Part shown: positions 27,159 through 34,974 of the stretch, one piece after another | How positions within the stretch are numbered: position 1 is the first letter of the stretch | Layout: each line of letters begins with the position of its first letter | From: Hespellia sp. | GTDB taxonomy: Bacteria > Bacillota > Clostridia > Lachnospirales > Lachnospiraceae | Assembly (NCBI GenBank): GCA_028693555.1 | Contig: JAQUVD010000022.1 | Span: 1 to 64,000 of the forward strand | DNA: 64,000 nt | Direction of reading: 5' to 3' | Position numbers and translations under genes: made by a program | Notes under the pieces: generated by a model | The model's input: only the letters and a program-made list of their open reading frames with translations | Told to the model about the DNA's origin: nothing | The model's database searches: none

Positions 27159-28496
27159 ATGGAAAAAAATATGACTGTTGGCAGTCCAATGAGAATTATT
27201 TTAAACTTTACCATTCCCGTCTTTATTGGGAATGTTTTTCAACAATTTTATAGTATGGTGGACACCATTATTGTAGGTCAGTTCGTTGGAACAAGCGCAT
27301 TAGCTGCTGTTGGATCAACCGGAACAATTATGTTTTTAATCATCGGATTCCTGCTTGGATTAACAACCGGAATGACCGTACTGACTGCCCAGCGTTTTGG
27401 AGTGGGCGATATGAACGCCATGCGACAGACAGTCAGTTCTGCATGCATGCTTTCTATTATTATCTCCATCTTTATGACCATCATCAGCATGTTTGGCATG
27501 AAGTCACTTTTGCACCTAATGAATACTCCGGCAGACATTTTCGATGATGCCTACACTTATATCATGATTATTTGTGCCGGTATTTTTGCACAGGTTTTAT
27601 ATATGCTGCTTTCCAGCATCCTGCGTGCACTTGGAAATAGTAAAACACCTTTATATTTTCTGATTTTATCAGCACTGCTGAACATCGTATTGGATCTTTT
27701 ACTGATTGTCGTATTCCATCTTGGCGTCGCCGGCGCTGCTTATGCGACCATCATTTCCCAAGGTGTATCTGGACTGCTGTGTATTGTTTACATTATAAAA
27801 AAAGTTCCGCTTCTTCATCTCAAAAAGGATGATTGGAAATTGCGTGGAAGTATCGTCAGAAACCAGTTAAGCATCGGTCTTCCAATGGCATTTCAATATT
27901 CGATTACAGCCATCGGAACCACCATGGTGCAGTCCGCGTTAAATGGTCTCGGCTCAACTCTTGTCGCTGCATTTACAGCCGCAAGCAAAATTGAACAGGT
28001 ACTCTCGCAGGCTTATGTATCACTCGGTGTTGCGATTTCAACCTTTGCGGCGCAGAACATGGGTGCCGGCAAAAAAGCCCGTATCCGAAAAGGATTTGCC
28101 GCCACCACAAAGCTTGGTGTCATTTACTCTGTCTTTGCAATGATTCTGATTATGCTTTGTGGCAAATATATGACACTGCTCTTTGTCACAGACAATGTAA
28201 CACAGATTATGGGATCCGTTGATATCTATCTGAAGTGTGCCGGAATCTTCTTCATTCCGCTTGCGCTCGTCAACATCTATCGCAATGGAATTCAGGGGAT
28301 GGGATACGGTTTTCTCCCAATGCTCGCCGGCGTAACAGAACTTATCGGAAGAGCTGTCGTTGCCTTAATCGCAGCCGCATACGGAAGTTATCTCGGAATC
28401 TGCCTCGCAAGTCCGGCGGCATGGGTACTGGCATGTGTCTTCTTATTAGTAATTTATTTTATGATTGTGAAAGAGTATCCGAAGGAGGAATTGTGA
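27159..28496 (+). CDS. MATE family multidrug efflux transporter
   Basis: A 445-residue protein with 12 predicted membrane helices in two homologous halves, typical of MATE exporters (N-terminal NFTIPVFIGNVFQQFYSMVD and the QxxPxA-like LPMAFQYSITA at the start of the second half). Members expel cationic drugs using sodium or proton gradients. A good ribosome site (AGGAGG) precedes ATG 27159. The stop TGA is the first base triplet of the composite repeat downstream. Confidence 0.92.
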   Translation: MEKNMTVGSPMRIILNFTIPVFIGNVFQQFYSMVDTIIVGQFVGTSALAAVGSTGTIMFLIIGFLLGLTTGMTVLTAQRFGVGDMNAMRQTVSSACMLSIIISIFMTIISMFGMKSLLHLMNTPADIFDDAYTYIMIICAGIFAQVLYMLLSSILRALGNSKTPLYFLILSALLNIVLDLLLIVVFHLGVAGAAYATIISQGVSGLLCIVYIIKKVPLLHLKKDDWKLRGSIVRNQLSIGLPMAFQYSITAIGTTMVQSALNGLGSTLVAAFTAASKIEQVLSQAYVSLGVAISTFAAQNMGAGKKARIRKGFAATTKLGVIYSVFAMILIMLCGKYMTLLFVTDNVTQIMGSVDIYLKCAGIFFIPLALVNIYRNGIQGMGYGFLPMLAGVTELIGRAVVALIAAAYGSYLGICLASPAAWVLACVFLLVIYFMIVKEYPKEEL

Positions 28497-28795
28497 TTTA
28501 GTGTAGAGTTGGAAGTCCGTGATTTTGAGGTGTGTACGTTGCATCTGAGGACTGTAATTGTCGTTAAGAAAGACTAAAACAGATAAGAGTGATTATGTGT
28601 AGTACCGTGATGAACCGAGCAAGAATCTGATGATTCTTACTCTAAGCATCACTGACAACATGAATTTGAAATTCATGCTGTCCCCACACATAATCACTCT
28701 TATCTATTAAGTCTTTCTAGAACTTCAATGAATGCCCTCACCTGCAACGTACACACCCCAAAATTCACTCACTCCAACTTGCACCAAACGCCCTC
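28494..28795. repeat. A-type palindromic element, copy 2 (diverged stems)
   Basis: The most diverged A copy. Its central stem is GTGATTATGTGT / ACACATAATCAC instead of the GATAGATTGAG / CTCAATCTATC of other copies, and the end hairpin is CATGAATT-TGA-AATTCATG instead of CATGTATT-TGA-AATACATG. Both arms changed together. The hairpin AAGAATC-TGAT-GATTCTT is identical. An extra ACGT appears in both outer arms. It begins at the MATE stop codon. Confidence 0.92.
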
Positions 28796-28882
28796 GTCAC
28801 ACCAAAAGGGGATTGGCGAGCAATAAAGTTTCTTAGGCTCCCCAGCACACTACCGGTGTTCTGGAAAGCGGGTACATTTGAG

Positions 28883-29166
28883 GTAGTCGAAAAAAATAGA
28901 TGAGAGCCTGCGTATTGTCATCACGGACATTAAGCGGTGTGCTAGAGATCAGCAAAAAGAAGGTGAAAAATTTGCGGACTGAAATTTACTTTCCAAGTAA
29001 ATTTCAAGTGTTACTGAGAGTCGTTTTCATCAGAAAACAACTCGAATTAACACGATGTCCATAAATTTCACACCTTCTTTTTGTCTGATCTCTTGCATAC
29101 TGCTTACAGTCCGCGAGGGCAATACGCAGGCTCCCATCGAATGTCTTCCACAAACTCAAATACAAA
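28883..29166. repeat. B-type palindromic element, copy 2
   Basis: Closing helix GAGCCTGCGTATTG / CAATACGCAGGCTC as in the other B copies. The central stem is AGAAGGTG / CACCTTCT (AGAAGATG / CATCTTCT in copy 4), and GATCAG / CTGATC replaces GATAAG / CTTAGC, both compensatory. Inner hairpins are AAATTTACTT / AAGTAAATTT and GTCGTTTTC / GAAAACAAC. The right end touches the stop of the metallopeptidase gene at 29169. Confidence 0.92.
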
Positions 29167-29168
29167 TT

Positions 29169-29729
29169 TCAGTACTCCCTCAACCACCGCCTCCACCTCT
29201 GATAATCCGGCATGACTTCTTCTGCATACTTCCAGAATTCCGACGAATGGTTCATATATTTCAAGTGACAGAGTTCATGGACAATCACATAATCCATGAC
29301 TTCTTCCGGCATCAGGACCAGACGCCAGTGAAAGTTCAGATTGCCTTTCGAACTACAGCTTCCCCAGCGCGTCTTTTGCTGGCGAATACTGATTCTTGCA
29401 TATCTCACCTGCATCAATGCTGCGAGCTCCGCCGTTCTTCTTGTAATCACGCGTCTTGCCCACTCACGGTATGTCAGTCCGTTCGGTGCTGTCATATCAA
29501 TGTCCAATGCTTTCTCTTCTGCATGATTTTCCTTGCGGTTTTTCATCTCATTTTGTTTGCGTAAAATCCACTTTGACTTTGTTTTTATAAATTCCTGAAT
29601 TTGATGCTCCGGCATATACAGCGGTGCTTTTGCGGTTACATTTCCGGCATTATCTATTACGACAGACAGTGTCTTACGGTCACTGCGCACAATCCGATAT
29701 TGAATTGTTTGTCCATTCATACTGTTCAT
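29169..29729 (-). CDS. YgjP-like M48/DUF45 metallopeptidase
   Basis: A 186-residue zinc-peptidase-like protein. The active site VHELCHL (HExxH) is followed by HSSEFW, which supplies the third ligand; the upstream KTRWGSCSSKGNLNF is the YgjP/UTP-pyrophosphatase-family signature. Proteins of this family are small cytosolic metallopeptidases that often accompany restriction systems, but no restriction genes are near. Its stop is the outer boundary of the composite repeat. Confidence 0.9.
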   Translation of the reverse strand: MNSMNGQTIQYRIVRSDRKTLSVVIDNAGNVTAKAPLYMPEHQIQEFIKTKSKWILRKQNEMKNRKENHAEEKALDIDMTAPNGLTYREWARRVITRRTAELAALMQVRYARISIRQQKTRWGSCSSKGNLNFHWRLVLMPEEVMDYVIVHELCHLKYMNHSSEFWKYAEEVMPDYQRWRRWLREY

Positions 29730-29840
29730 TCATCACCTTTTACTGCTTCCTGCAGTGTTTGCTTTCTACAATATTACTATTATATCATTTTTTTCGAATC
29801 AATCCACAAAATCTATTTTGATTTTTTTCTAAATAGTTAT

Positions 29841-29899
29841 TGACATTGCATACTTTTCGAGATATCATCTATTTAGATAGTTTTCTAAATACTATTTGG
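29841..29899 (+). promoter_or_regulatory. Promoter and probable operator of the sdpRI-like pair
   Basis: TTGACA at 29841-29846 is followed after 17 bases by TATCAT. Around it CTAAATAGT, CTATTTAGATAG and CTAAATACT repeat an AT-rich motif in both orientations, a plausible binding site for the ArsR-type autorepressor encoded next. Confidence 0.5.
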
Positions 29900-29915
29900 A
29901 AAGGATGTGATACAT

Positions 29916-30182
29916 TTGGCTATGTCAGACACACTCAAGGCGATATCTGATCCCATCAGGCGAGATATTCTAGAGATGCTGAAGGTCGAGCGAAAGTCAG
30001 CCGGCGAGATTGCAGAACAGTTCAGTTTAACAAAAGCAACCGTATCTTATCATTTATCGCAGTTGAAAAAGGCAGATCTGATCACAGAATCAAAATATAA
30101 AAACTTTATCTATTATGAATTGAACGTATCCGTATTCGAGGAAGTCCTCATCTGGATACAGAGCTTAGGAGGGAAATCATGA
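29916..30182 (+). CDS. ArsR/SmtB-type autorepressor (SdpR-like)
   Basis: An 88-residue winged-helix protein (DTLKAISDPIRRDILEML, recognition helix KATVSYHLSQLKKADLI). It has none of the usual metal-binding cysteines, as in SdpR of Bacillus subtilis. TTG at 29916 lies 11 bases after GGAAAGG; ATG at 29922 is the alternative. The stop overlaps the next gene by 4 bases, reproducing the sdpR-sdpI operon. It likely represses this operon until the membrane partner binds it. Confidence 0.82.
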   Translation: MAMSDTLKAISDPIRRDILEMLKVERKSAGEIAEQFSLTKATVSYHLSQLKKADLITESKYKNFIYYELNVSVFEEVLIWIQSLGGKS

Positions 30183-30814
30183 TGAAGAATCTAGACAAAA
30201 AAACGTTAATCTTAACCTGCATTATTACCTTATTACCTATTTTACTTGGTCTTACCTTTTACAATGATCTGCCGGAACGCATTGCCATCCACTGGGGCAT
30301 AAATAACGAGCCAAATGGGTGGGCTGGTAAAAATCTTTTTGTATTTGCATTTCCGATATTCATGGTAGTGTTACAGCTCGTCTGCCAAATTGGAACAAAA
30401 AAAAGACAACATGAAGCGTCACTCCCCAAATTGTATCATGTGGTTGTATGGATTATTCCTGCACTTTCTGTTATCCTTTACATCGTAACACTCGCTGTTG
30501 CGCTTGGCAAAGATATTGATATCCGCAAGGTTGTTTGCCTGATTCTGGGTATTATGTTTATTTTACTTGGAAATTATATTCCAAAGACGTCCTACACGAA
30601 TCAAAATATGATCAATCTTCCAATTCGTCCTGAAAATGAGCATGTATGGCGGGTTTTCTCCCGCATTATGGGAATCGCATTTATCGGTGAGGGCTTTTTG
30701 CTCCTCGTCAGTCTGTTCTTTCCTCCGATAGCATCCGTACTTGCAATTGCGATTTTTATCGGATTGCTTATCGGAATTTCATTTTATGGTTCTGCAATCT
30801 CCGGTAAAAAATAA
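30179..30814 (+). CDS. SdpI-family membrane protein (immunity/DUF1648)
   Basis: A 211-residue membrane protein with six predicted helices. The DUF1648 core lies at the start (LPILLGLTFYNDLP, AIHWGINNEPNGW) and the SdpI domain with NYIPKTSYTNQNM in the second half. In Bacillus, SdpI protects against the killing peptide SdpC and titrates SdpR at the membrane. No sdpABC toxin genes are present, so here it may be immunity against other strains or a general envelope-stress protein. Confidence 0.85.
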   Translation: MMKNLDKKTLILTCIITLLPILLGLTFYNDLPERIAIHWGINNEPNGWAGKNLFVFAFPIFMVVLQLVCQIGTKKRQHEASLPKLYHVVVWIIPALSVILYIVTLAVALGKDIDIRKVVCLILGIMFILLGNYIPKTSYTNQNMINLPIRPENEHVWRVFSRIMGIAFIGEGFLLLVSLFFPPIASVLAIAIFIGLLIGISFYGSAISGKK

Positions 30815-30854
30815 GAAGCAAAAAATCATGTTTGTGAACTTTCTGTTACGCCCC

Positions 30855-30883
30855 TTGTATCCCGGTTTCTTTCGTTGTACAAT
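30855..30883 (+). promoter_or_regulatory. Promoter of the 30910 membrane protein gene
   Basis: TTGTAT (30855-30860) and TACAAT (30878-30883) are 17 bases apart, in good position for the gene at 30910. CAAGGAGG gives its ribosome site. Confidence 0.55.
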
Positions 30884-30909
30884 AGCAGACATTCAAGGAG
30901 GGTTTCACT

Positions 30910-31608
30910 ATGAGTTCAAACAAACGTGATTTTGCACCATTCGATGAAGATTTTGAAGTTGTTTACATAGAAGATGAAAATTCAATCGAGAATGTCCCGG
31001 AAGAGGACACCCCGAAACAGAAGAATACAAATAGACAATCACCAAATAAGCGCAGGAAAGCCTCCCCTGTCAAAGCAGTCTCAAAAGCAGGGGGCAACGT
31101 TGTGAAAACTGGTGGGAAGATTGTAAAAACAACAACCAAAAGCGCACTGAAGGTCATTCAGGTCTGTGCGCACGCAATAACACTTGTACTGATCGCGTGG
31201 ATTATGTTTCTGATCGCCACAAAATTTTGGAGTACTCATTTTGCTTTTGGCAGTTTAAATACTGCGGTCACAGAACGCAATACTACATTGGCTGCCTACC
31301 TGGGCGTTGCCGTGTTACTATTGGTGTTTGAGCTGATTTCATTTTTATGGGCAATGACAAGTCCGCGAACCAACAATAAACTTATCGGCGGAAAGCAGGA
31401 TGTCGGACGGGGATTGTTTTCCTTTCTGATTATAGGGAGCTTCTCACTTCTTTCTTCTATGTTCGGTGGGCTTATTCCAGAAACACACACAGCACTCATC
31501 GGATTAAAGCAGGGCTTGGCACTGTACGGTTCGCTATTTGAAAGCTTATTGCCTTTATGCATCGCCGGAATCATCAGTTGTCTGATTCGACGTTTTGCTC
31601 CAAGATAG
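30910..31608 (+). CDS. Hypothetical membrane protein with charged N-terminal tail
   Basis: A 232-residue protein I do not assign to a family. Residues 1-30 are acidic, 35-75 are basic and low-complexity (KRRKASPVKA, KAGGNVVKTGGKIVKTTTK), and four membrane helices follow (about 83-103, 127-149, 173-195, 205-226). The basic tail could contact nucleic acid or phospholipid. AAGGAGG precedes the ATG. It stands alone between the sdpRI pair and a convergent thioesterase gene. Confidence 0.7.
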   Translation: MSSNKRDFAPFDEDFEVVYIEDENSIENVPEEDTPKQKNTNRQSPNKRRKASPVKAVSKAGGNVVKTGGKIVKTTTKSALKVIQVCAHAITLVLIAWIMFLIATKFWSTHFAFGSLNTAVTERNTTLAAYLGVAVLLLVFELISFLWAMTSPRTNNKLIGGKQDVGRGLFSFLIIGSFSLLSSMFGGLIPETHTALIGLKQGLALYGSLFESLLPLCIAGIISCLIRRFAPR

Positions 31609-31609
31609 A

Positions 31610-31673
31610 ATTACGTAAAGAAAGACGAAAGGAAGGATTTTAATATCCTTCTTTCCGTCTTTCTTTACGTAAT
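31610..31673. terminator. Bidirectional hairpin overlapping the thioesterase 3' end
   Basis: ATTACGTAAAGAAAGACG pairs with CGTCTTTCTTTACGTAAT; with the inner AAGGAT/ATCCTT segments the stem covers nearly 29 positions. It begins 2 bases after the stop of the membrane protein gene and includes the last 11 or so codons of the convergent thioesterase, so it serves both strands. Confidence 0.7.
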
Positions 31674-32119
31674 GCGTATCGTTTCTCTCCGCCTTCCCAT
31701 TCCGCCTGTTCCGCTTCAGTTCGAACAATCAGCCCAGGAACTTCCATTGCTTTTCCGTCATCACCAATACTTACCATCACAAGATATGCATGATTAATCA
31801 TCGTTCGCATCCCGTGGTCATCCTCTTTATAGGTATCCACCCGAACTTCCATGGAGGTACGTCCGACATATGTGACACGTCCAATCATCACAATAATCTG
31901 ATTGATGTACGCGCCCTTTTTAAACACGAGATTATCCACTGATGCCGTTGTAACCTGCCCATTGCAATGTCGTCTGGATACAATACCAGCCATCTCATCA
32001 ATCCACTGCATCAATTGTCCGCCAAATAATCGTCCGTATCCATTGATATCCGTAGGCCGCAGCGAATGTACGGTCTCAGTCTGTGAATACTCAACGGTTC
32101 TTGCTTCTTTATTCTCCAT
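31640..32119 (-). CDS. Acyl-CoA thioesterase (hotdog fold)
   Basis: A 159-residue YciA/BFIT-like thioesterase. The motif NGYGRLFGGQLMQWIDEMAG contains the Gly-rich helix start and the catalytic Asp. Its last residues (LRKERRKEGY) are encoded by the terminator hairpin and look unlike the conserved part, so the basic tail may be a by-product of that hairpin. It overlaps the upstream membrane-protein gene by 11 bases. The acyl-CoA substrate is unknown. Confidence 0.88.
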   Translation of the reverse strand: MENKEARTVEYSQTETVHSLRPTDINGYGRLFGGQLMQWIDEMAGIVSRRHCNGQVTTASVDNLVFKKGAYINQIIVMIGRVTYVGRTSMEVRVDTYKEDDHGMRTMINHAYLVMVSIGDDGKAMEVPGLIVRTEAEQAEWEGGEKRYALRKERRKEGY

Positions 32120-33026
32120 TCTGCTTCTCCTCTATCTCCTTTATTTCTTTGTCCATTTTTAACGCTTCTTCCACGCGCTGCTCTTCTGCCGCTTTGTCCC
32201 GCTGTATCTGCAGGAAATCATTCTTTGCTTTCTTCTTTGTAGGAATCAGGCTGTTTGCAACCATGCCCTTTCCTTTATTCTTCACATAGAAAAATCCGAT
32301 CACAGAGAATACAATAGCACCAATAAAATTGACAAATAAATCCTTCATCGTATCAATCAGTCCTACATCCAGATATCCTCCGAGACCAAGTGATTTACCA
32401 TTTACAGCCACATCCTTTATTCCATTGATGCTTACCACATGATTGCCTCCTGCCGGATCAAGCATGACCGTGGAAATAGAATTTAAAATCGTATCCTTCT
32501 GCATGTCCAAATTGAAAAAATGATCCATCCCATATTCAAAGAACTCCCAGAGCACTCCAATGGTCATTGAAAAACAAAACGCAACAATCGCAATAAAGAC
32601 CGGCGATAATTCAAATTCCAGGCGGTCACTGTCATTTAACAGCACAACCAGCGAAAATCCAATGGCTGCCGCCAGAAATCCATTCAGCGTATGCAAAATA
32701 GTATCCCAGAACGGAATGATAATATAGAACGCATTGATTTCTCCCAATATCTCCGCTGAAAATGCAAATAATAGAATAATAATTTCCAGTGCAGACGGCA
32801 ATTCAATCTTGAACTGCATCTGTATAATCACAGGCATCAAAAATATCAACAAGGTTAGAATACATAAAAAGAATCCTTCATAATTCGCAATGAAAAACTG
32901 ACGAACCATCACGATCATAACCAGAATCCGAAGTATCGTATATACCCAGAAGGTGCTTTTATTTTGCCTGAGTTCCATTTTAAATGCTTCTCTAAACGGC
33001 TGTCTCTTTTGTTTCTTTCTTTTCAT
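32109..33026 (-). CDS. Hypothetical integral membrane protein (DUF2238/YjdF-like)
   Basis: A 305-residue protein with about seven membrane helices between residues 27 and 265. Polar residues inside helices (WDTILHTLNGF and GVLWEFFEYGMDH) resemble the conserved His/Asp/Glu positions of DUF2238/YjdF proteins, whose function is unknown. The C-terminal 45 residues form a charged coiled coil (AAEEQRVEEALKMDKEIKE). It is cotranscribed with the thioesterase. Confidence 0.7.
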   Translation of the reverse strand: MKRKKQKRQPFREAFKMELRQNKSTFWVYTILRILVMIVMVRQFFIANYEGFFLCILTLLIFLMPVIIQMQFKIELPSALEIIILLFAFSAEILGEINAFYIIIPFWDTILHTLNGFLAAAIGFSLVVLLNDSDRLEFELSPVFIAIVAFCFSMTIGVLWEFFEYGMDHFFNLDMQKDTILNSISTVMLDPAGGNHVVSINGIKDVAVNGKSLGLGGYLDVGLIDTMKDLFVNFIGAIVFSVIGFFYVKNKGKGMVANSLIPTKKKAKNDFLQIQRDKAAEEQRVEEALKMDKEIKEIEEKQNGE

Positions 33027-33144
33027 AATCTCTTTTTCTTCACTTTCATTATTTTAGTGTCTCTCCTATTCTACCCTTTTCTGACAAGACAATCAAGAAT
33101 TCTTCTGTTCTTTATTTCATACTTGCCGAAATGCACGGTTTTAC

Positions 33145-33186
33145 GTTATACTTGTAACACCATAAGCAGCACTATTCTGCTTATGG
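33145..33186 (+). promoter_or_regulatory. Promoter region and 5' hairpin of the MBL gene
   Basis: A TATACT-type -10 (about 33147-33152) is followed near the expected start by a perfect 10-bp hairpin, CCATAAGCAG (33160-33169) and CTGCTTATGG (33177-33186). It has no T-run, so it is more likely an operator or a 5' mRNA-stabilising stem than a terminator. Confidence 0.4.
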
Positions 33187-33211
33187 CAGCAAATTTCAGA
33201 AAGGGGTTTTT

Positions 33212-33919
33212 ATGAATATTACGTATATTGGACACAGCGGATTTTCGGTTGAACTTGAACATAGTATTCTTCTCTTTGATTATTTTGAGGGAACTATTCC
33301 GAAATTTCCACACGGAAAGCATATTTATGTCTTTTCAAGTCACTCCCATCACGACCACTTTAACATAGATATTTTTAAGCTAGTAGAAAAATATGCTTCA
33401 ATTACCTATATTCTTTCTTATGATATCGGTAAGAAATTCAATGAAAAATTCTTCCTGCGCCACGGGATTTCTAAGGAAGTATATGAGCAATTGATTTTTA
33501 TACCGGAGCGTTCCGTGCAGACAATTGGCGATTTGGAGATTCAGACATTTCATTCAACAGATGAAGGTGTCGCATTTCTAATCACCTCTGAGGGAAAACG
33601 CATCTATCATGCCGGTGATCTGCAATGGTGGACCTGGCCTGGTGAGACACCGGAAGAATACGAACAGATGACAAAGACTTTTCAGGACGAGATTGCCACC
33701 CTTCCACATCACCCAATTGATGCAGCATTTCTTGTACTTGATCCAAGACAGGAGGAAAACTTTTGGATGGGATTTGATTACTTTATGAAACATACCGATA
33801 CGAGGTGTGCTTATCCAATGCATTTTTGGAAAGACCCTTCTGTAATTGATCATCTGCTCGAAATGGATATATCAAACGAATATCAGAATCGAATTGTCGA
33901 AAAAGAATTTTACAAATAA
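33212..33919 (+). CDS. MBL-fold metal-dependent hydrolase
   Basis: A 235-residue metallo-beta-lactamase-fold protein. The metal motif is SSHSHHDHFN (HxHxDH) near residue 47; further ligands are in YHAGDLQWW and the final PMHFW. It is close to the UlaG/YtnP-like short MBL hydrolases, with unknown substrate. AAAGGGG precedes the ATG. The VOC gene starts 14 bases after its stop, so the two form an operon. Confidence 0.85.
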   Translation: MNITYIGHSGFSVELEHSILLFDYFEGTIPKFPHGKHIYVFSSHSHHDHFNIDIFKLVEKYASITYILSYDIGKKFNEKFFLRHGISKEVYEQLIFIPERSVQTIGDLEIQTFHSTDEGVAFLITSEGKRIYHAGDLQWWTWPGETPEEYEQMTKTFQDEIATLPHHPIDAAFLVLDPRQEENFWMGFDYFMKHTDTRCAYPMHFWKDPSVIDHLLEMDISNEYQNRIVEKEFYK

Positions 33920-33932
33920 AGGAGAACAAAAT

Positions 33933-34301
33933 ATGAATTTTAAATTTGCACACAATAATTTTAATGTTAAAGATTTACAGAAATCCCTTGCTTTCTATGA
34001 GAAAGCTTTGGGTTTAAAAGAAGAACGTCGAAAAGAAGCCTCTGACGGAAGCTTCACACTTGTCTATCTGACAGATGGCGTAACTCCACACCTTTTAGAA
34101 CTCACAGAACTCCGTGACTGGGATCGCGCTTATGATCTCGGAGATAATGAATTCCACCTTGCATTCGAAGTCGATGATTACGATGCCGCACTTGCAAAAC
34201 ATAAAGAAATGGATTGCGTGTGCTTCGAAAATGATGGGATGGGAATCTACTTCATTGAAGACCCTGATAGATATTGGTTGGAGATTGTGCCAGGGCAGTA
34301 A
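33933..34301 (+). CDS. VOC-family protein (glyoxalase I-like)
   Basis: A 122-residue vicinal oxygen chelate protein with two beta-alpha-beta-beta-beta units (FNVKDLQKSLAFYEKALGL; FHLAFEVDDYDAAL). His/Glu metal-ligand candidates (HLLELTE, HLAFEV, WLEIVP) suggest a glyoxalase I-type lyase detoxifying methylglyoxal, though related dioxygenases and resistance proteins share the fold. ATG at 33933 has AAAGGAG upstream; the longer frame is overlap with the MBL gene. The composite repeat starts two bases after its stop. Confidence 0.85.
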   Translation: MNFKFAHNNFNVKDLQKSLAFYEKALGLKEERRKEASDGSFTLVYLTDGVTPHLLELTELRDWDRAYDLGDNEFHLAFEVDDYDAALAKHKEMDCVCFENDGMGIYFIEDPDRYWLEIVPGQ

Positions 34302-34302
34302 A

Positions 34303-34600
34303 TTGCGATTTAGTGTAGAGTTGGAGTCCGTGATTTTGGGTGTGTGTTGCGTTTGCGGGCTGTAATTGGGCGCTAAGAGTTGCTAGAAAAATAAAGAGAT
34401 GATAGATTGAGTACCGTGATGATACGAGCAAGAATCTGATGATTCTTACTCTATGCATCACTAAACTCATGTATTTGAAATACATGAGTCCCCTCAATCT
34501 ATTATCTCTTATTTTTCAAACAACTCTAAAGCTTCAATGAATGCCCTAATCCACAACACACACCCAAAATTCACTCACTCCAACTTGCTCCAAATAGGAT
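34303..34600. repeat. A-type palindromic element, copy 4
   Basis: Close to copy 1 (same central stem GATAGATTGAG with its partner CTCAATCTATT, one G-T wobble, and the same end hairpin). It begins with ATTGCGATTTAGTGTAG right after the stop of the VOC gene. The right outer end of the composite, read inward on the minus strand, begins with the same ATTGCGATTT, so the composite has terminal inverted repeats. Confidence 0.92.
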
Positions 34601-34689
34601 TGTCGCACCAGAAGTAGATTTCGATCCAATGAAGCTTGTTCGTCACCCCAGTACACTGCTGGAGTCAAGGCCAGCCTAGTGCATTTAAG

Positions 34690-34974
34690 TTAGTCGAAGA
34701 AACTAGATGAGAGCCTGCGTATTGTCATCACGGACATTACACGGTGTGTTAGAGATAAGCAAAAAGAAGATGCAAAATCTATGGACTGAAATTTACTTTC
34801 AAAGTAAATTTCAAGTGCTCCTGAGCGTAGTTTTCATCAGAAAACTACACGAATGGGCATGATGTCCATAAATTTTACATCTTCTTTTTGACTTAGCTCT
34901 TACATGTCGGGTATCGTCCGCGAGGGCAATACGCAGGCTCTCATCGAACGTCTTCAACTAAATCAAATCGCAAT
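34690..34974. repeat. B-type palindromic element, copy 4
   Basis: Closing helix GAGCCTGCGTATTG / CAATACGCAGGCTC; central stem AGAAGATG / CATCTTCT; inner hairpins AAATTTACTTT / AAAGTAAATTT and GTAGTTTTC / GAAAACTAC. The right end reaches the stop of malQ at 34975. Together with copy 4 of element A it fills the whole gap between two convergent genes. Confidence 0.92.

Noticed and set aside
28494-29166. Degraded insertion sequence with transposase.
   Set aside because: No transposase-like reading frame or remnant was found in any copy; a non-autonomous element remains possible.
29055-29564. A 169-codon plus-strand ORF opposite the YgjP-like gene.
   Set aside because: It is antisense to a gene with clear HExxH and family motifs and has no ribosome site.
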